A stretch of DNA of 6,450 nt. Source: QWPN01 sp044238145. GTDB lineage: Bacteria > Planctomycetota > Planctomycetia > Pirellulales > UBA1268. Both the position numbers and the translations under genes were made by a program. The notes under the pieces are model-generated. The model saw nothing but the letters and a program-made list of their open reading frames with translations, ran no database searches and was not told the origin of the DNA. This document shows, in pieces, positions 6,232 through 6,450 of this stretch. The stretch is from the NCBI GenBank assembly GCA_044238145.1, contig JBIIDT010000124.1:1-6450 (forward strand), in the 5' to 3' direction. Each line of letters starts with the position of its first letter. Position 1 is the first letter of the stretch.

Positions 6232-6308
6232 CTTCGGATAGAGTGGGGGGCGGTTGCGGGACCGAAAACCGGCCCGCATCCTACCTCCCCCGCTCCCGGG
6301 CCGCACGC
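6232..6308. promoter_or_regulatory. Divergent intergenic region with a small hairpin
   Basis: These 77 bases separate the divergent starts of top6A and the small membrane-protein gene, so promoters for both are expected here. I see no convincing -35/-10 pair. An inverted repeat (GCGGG-A-CCG at 6256-6264, CGGCCCGC at 6270-6277, loop AAAAC) could be an operator or a leader hairpin of top6A. On the minus strand a GGGGGAGG-like purine run ends 4 bases before an in-frame ATG at 6279. That leaves a longer top6A start possible, which would place this hairpin inside the coding region. Confidence 0.4.
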
Positions 6309-6416
6309 ATGGGAAAGTACTACCTCGCCTACCTGCTCGTGGGCCTGCTGGTGGCGCTCGGCGTCTACATCGTCTGCCGGCCGAGCCGCCGCTTCGACCC
6401 GGACAAGGACGGCTGA
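6309..6416 (+). CDS. 35-residue single-pass membrane protein
   Basis: A complete short frame runs from ATG at 6309 to TGA at 6414-6416. It encodes a short N-terminal segment (MGKYY), a continuous hydrophobic helix at residues 5-23 rich in Leu and Val, and a positively charged then mixed-charge tail (RPSRRFDPDKDG). By the positive-inside rule the tail would be cytoplasmic. This amphipathic arrangement is typical of genuine small membrane proteins and unlikely by chance. There is no clear ribosome binding site, which lowers confidence. It is divergent from top6A. I do not recognise a family and can assign no function; anything following it lies outside the window. Confidence 0.6.
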   Translation: MGKYYLAYLLVGLLVALGVYIVCRPSRRFDPDKDG

Positions 6417-6450
6417 CGAACCGGCGTCAGGACCGGACCTCGTCGGCCCG

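Noticed and set aside
6427..6450. Possible 3' end of a minus-strand gene entering from the right (stop at 6427-6429)
   Set aside because: Only seven codons are visible and the other frames are also open there. Nothing supports it as the missing top6B or any other gene.

Overview
The window is GC-rich and looks bacterial. It carries Shine-Dalgarno-like sites, an OmpA-type peptidoglycan-binding domain and an ABC importer. It also carries a full-length archaeal-type topoisomerase VI A subunit, which is sporadic in bacteria. A planctomycete is my best guess, from this gene content and the style of the genes; that is an inference, not something the sequence proves.

Left part (1-4723, + strand): a tight five-gene operon. 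It starts with the 3' end of a small uncharacterised protein (3-302). Next come a membrane-anchored substrate-binding protein fused to an OmpA-like domain (365-2116), an ABC permease of the nitrate/sulfonate/taurine type (2113-3018), its ATPase (3015-3887), and a two-helix membrane protein with a long coiled coil and no recognised family (3887-4723). The last three junctions are stop/start overlaps (ATGA, ATGA, TAGTG), so translation is probably coupled. Together they look like an importer whose binding protein is tethered to the inner membrane and perhaps also to peptidoglycan. The substrate cannot be told from sequence.

Middle (4724-5088): a 365-base non-coding stretch between convergent genes. 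It is unusually rich in inverted repeats. Three stem-loops lie almost back to back at 4986-5082. The last is the likely end of the topoisomerase transcript, and two of the three carry GGAG-type loops on the + strand.

Right part (5089-6450): top6A on the minus strand (5089-6231) with all catalytic residues visible, then a 77-base divergent intergenic region containing a small hairpin, then a 35-residue single-pass membrane protein on the + strand (6309-6416). The last 34 bases hold nothing I can assign. The B subunit of topoisomerase VI is not in the window. No tRNA, rRNA, CRISPR array or intact mobile element is visible.
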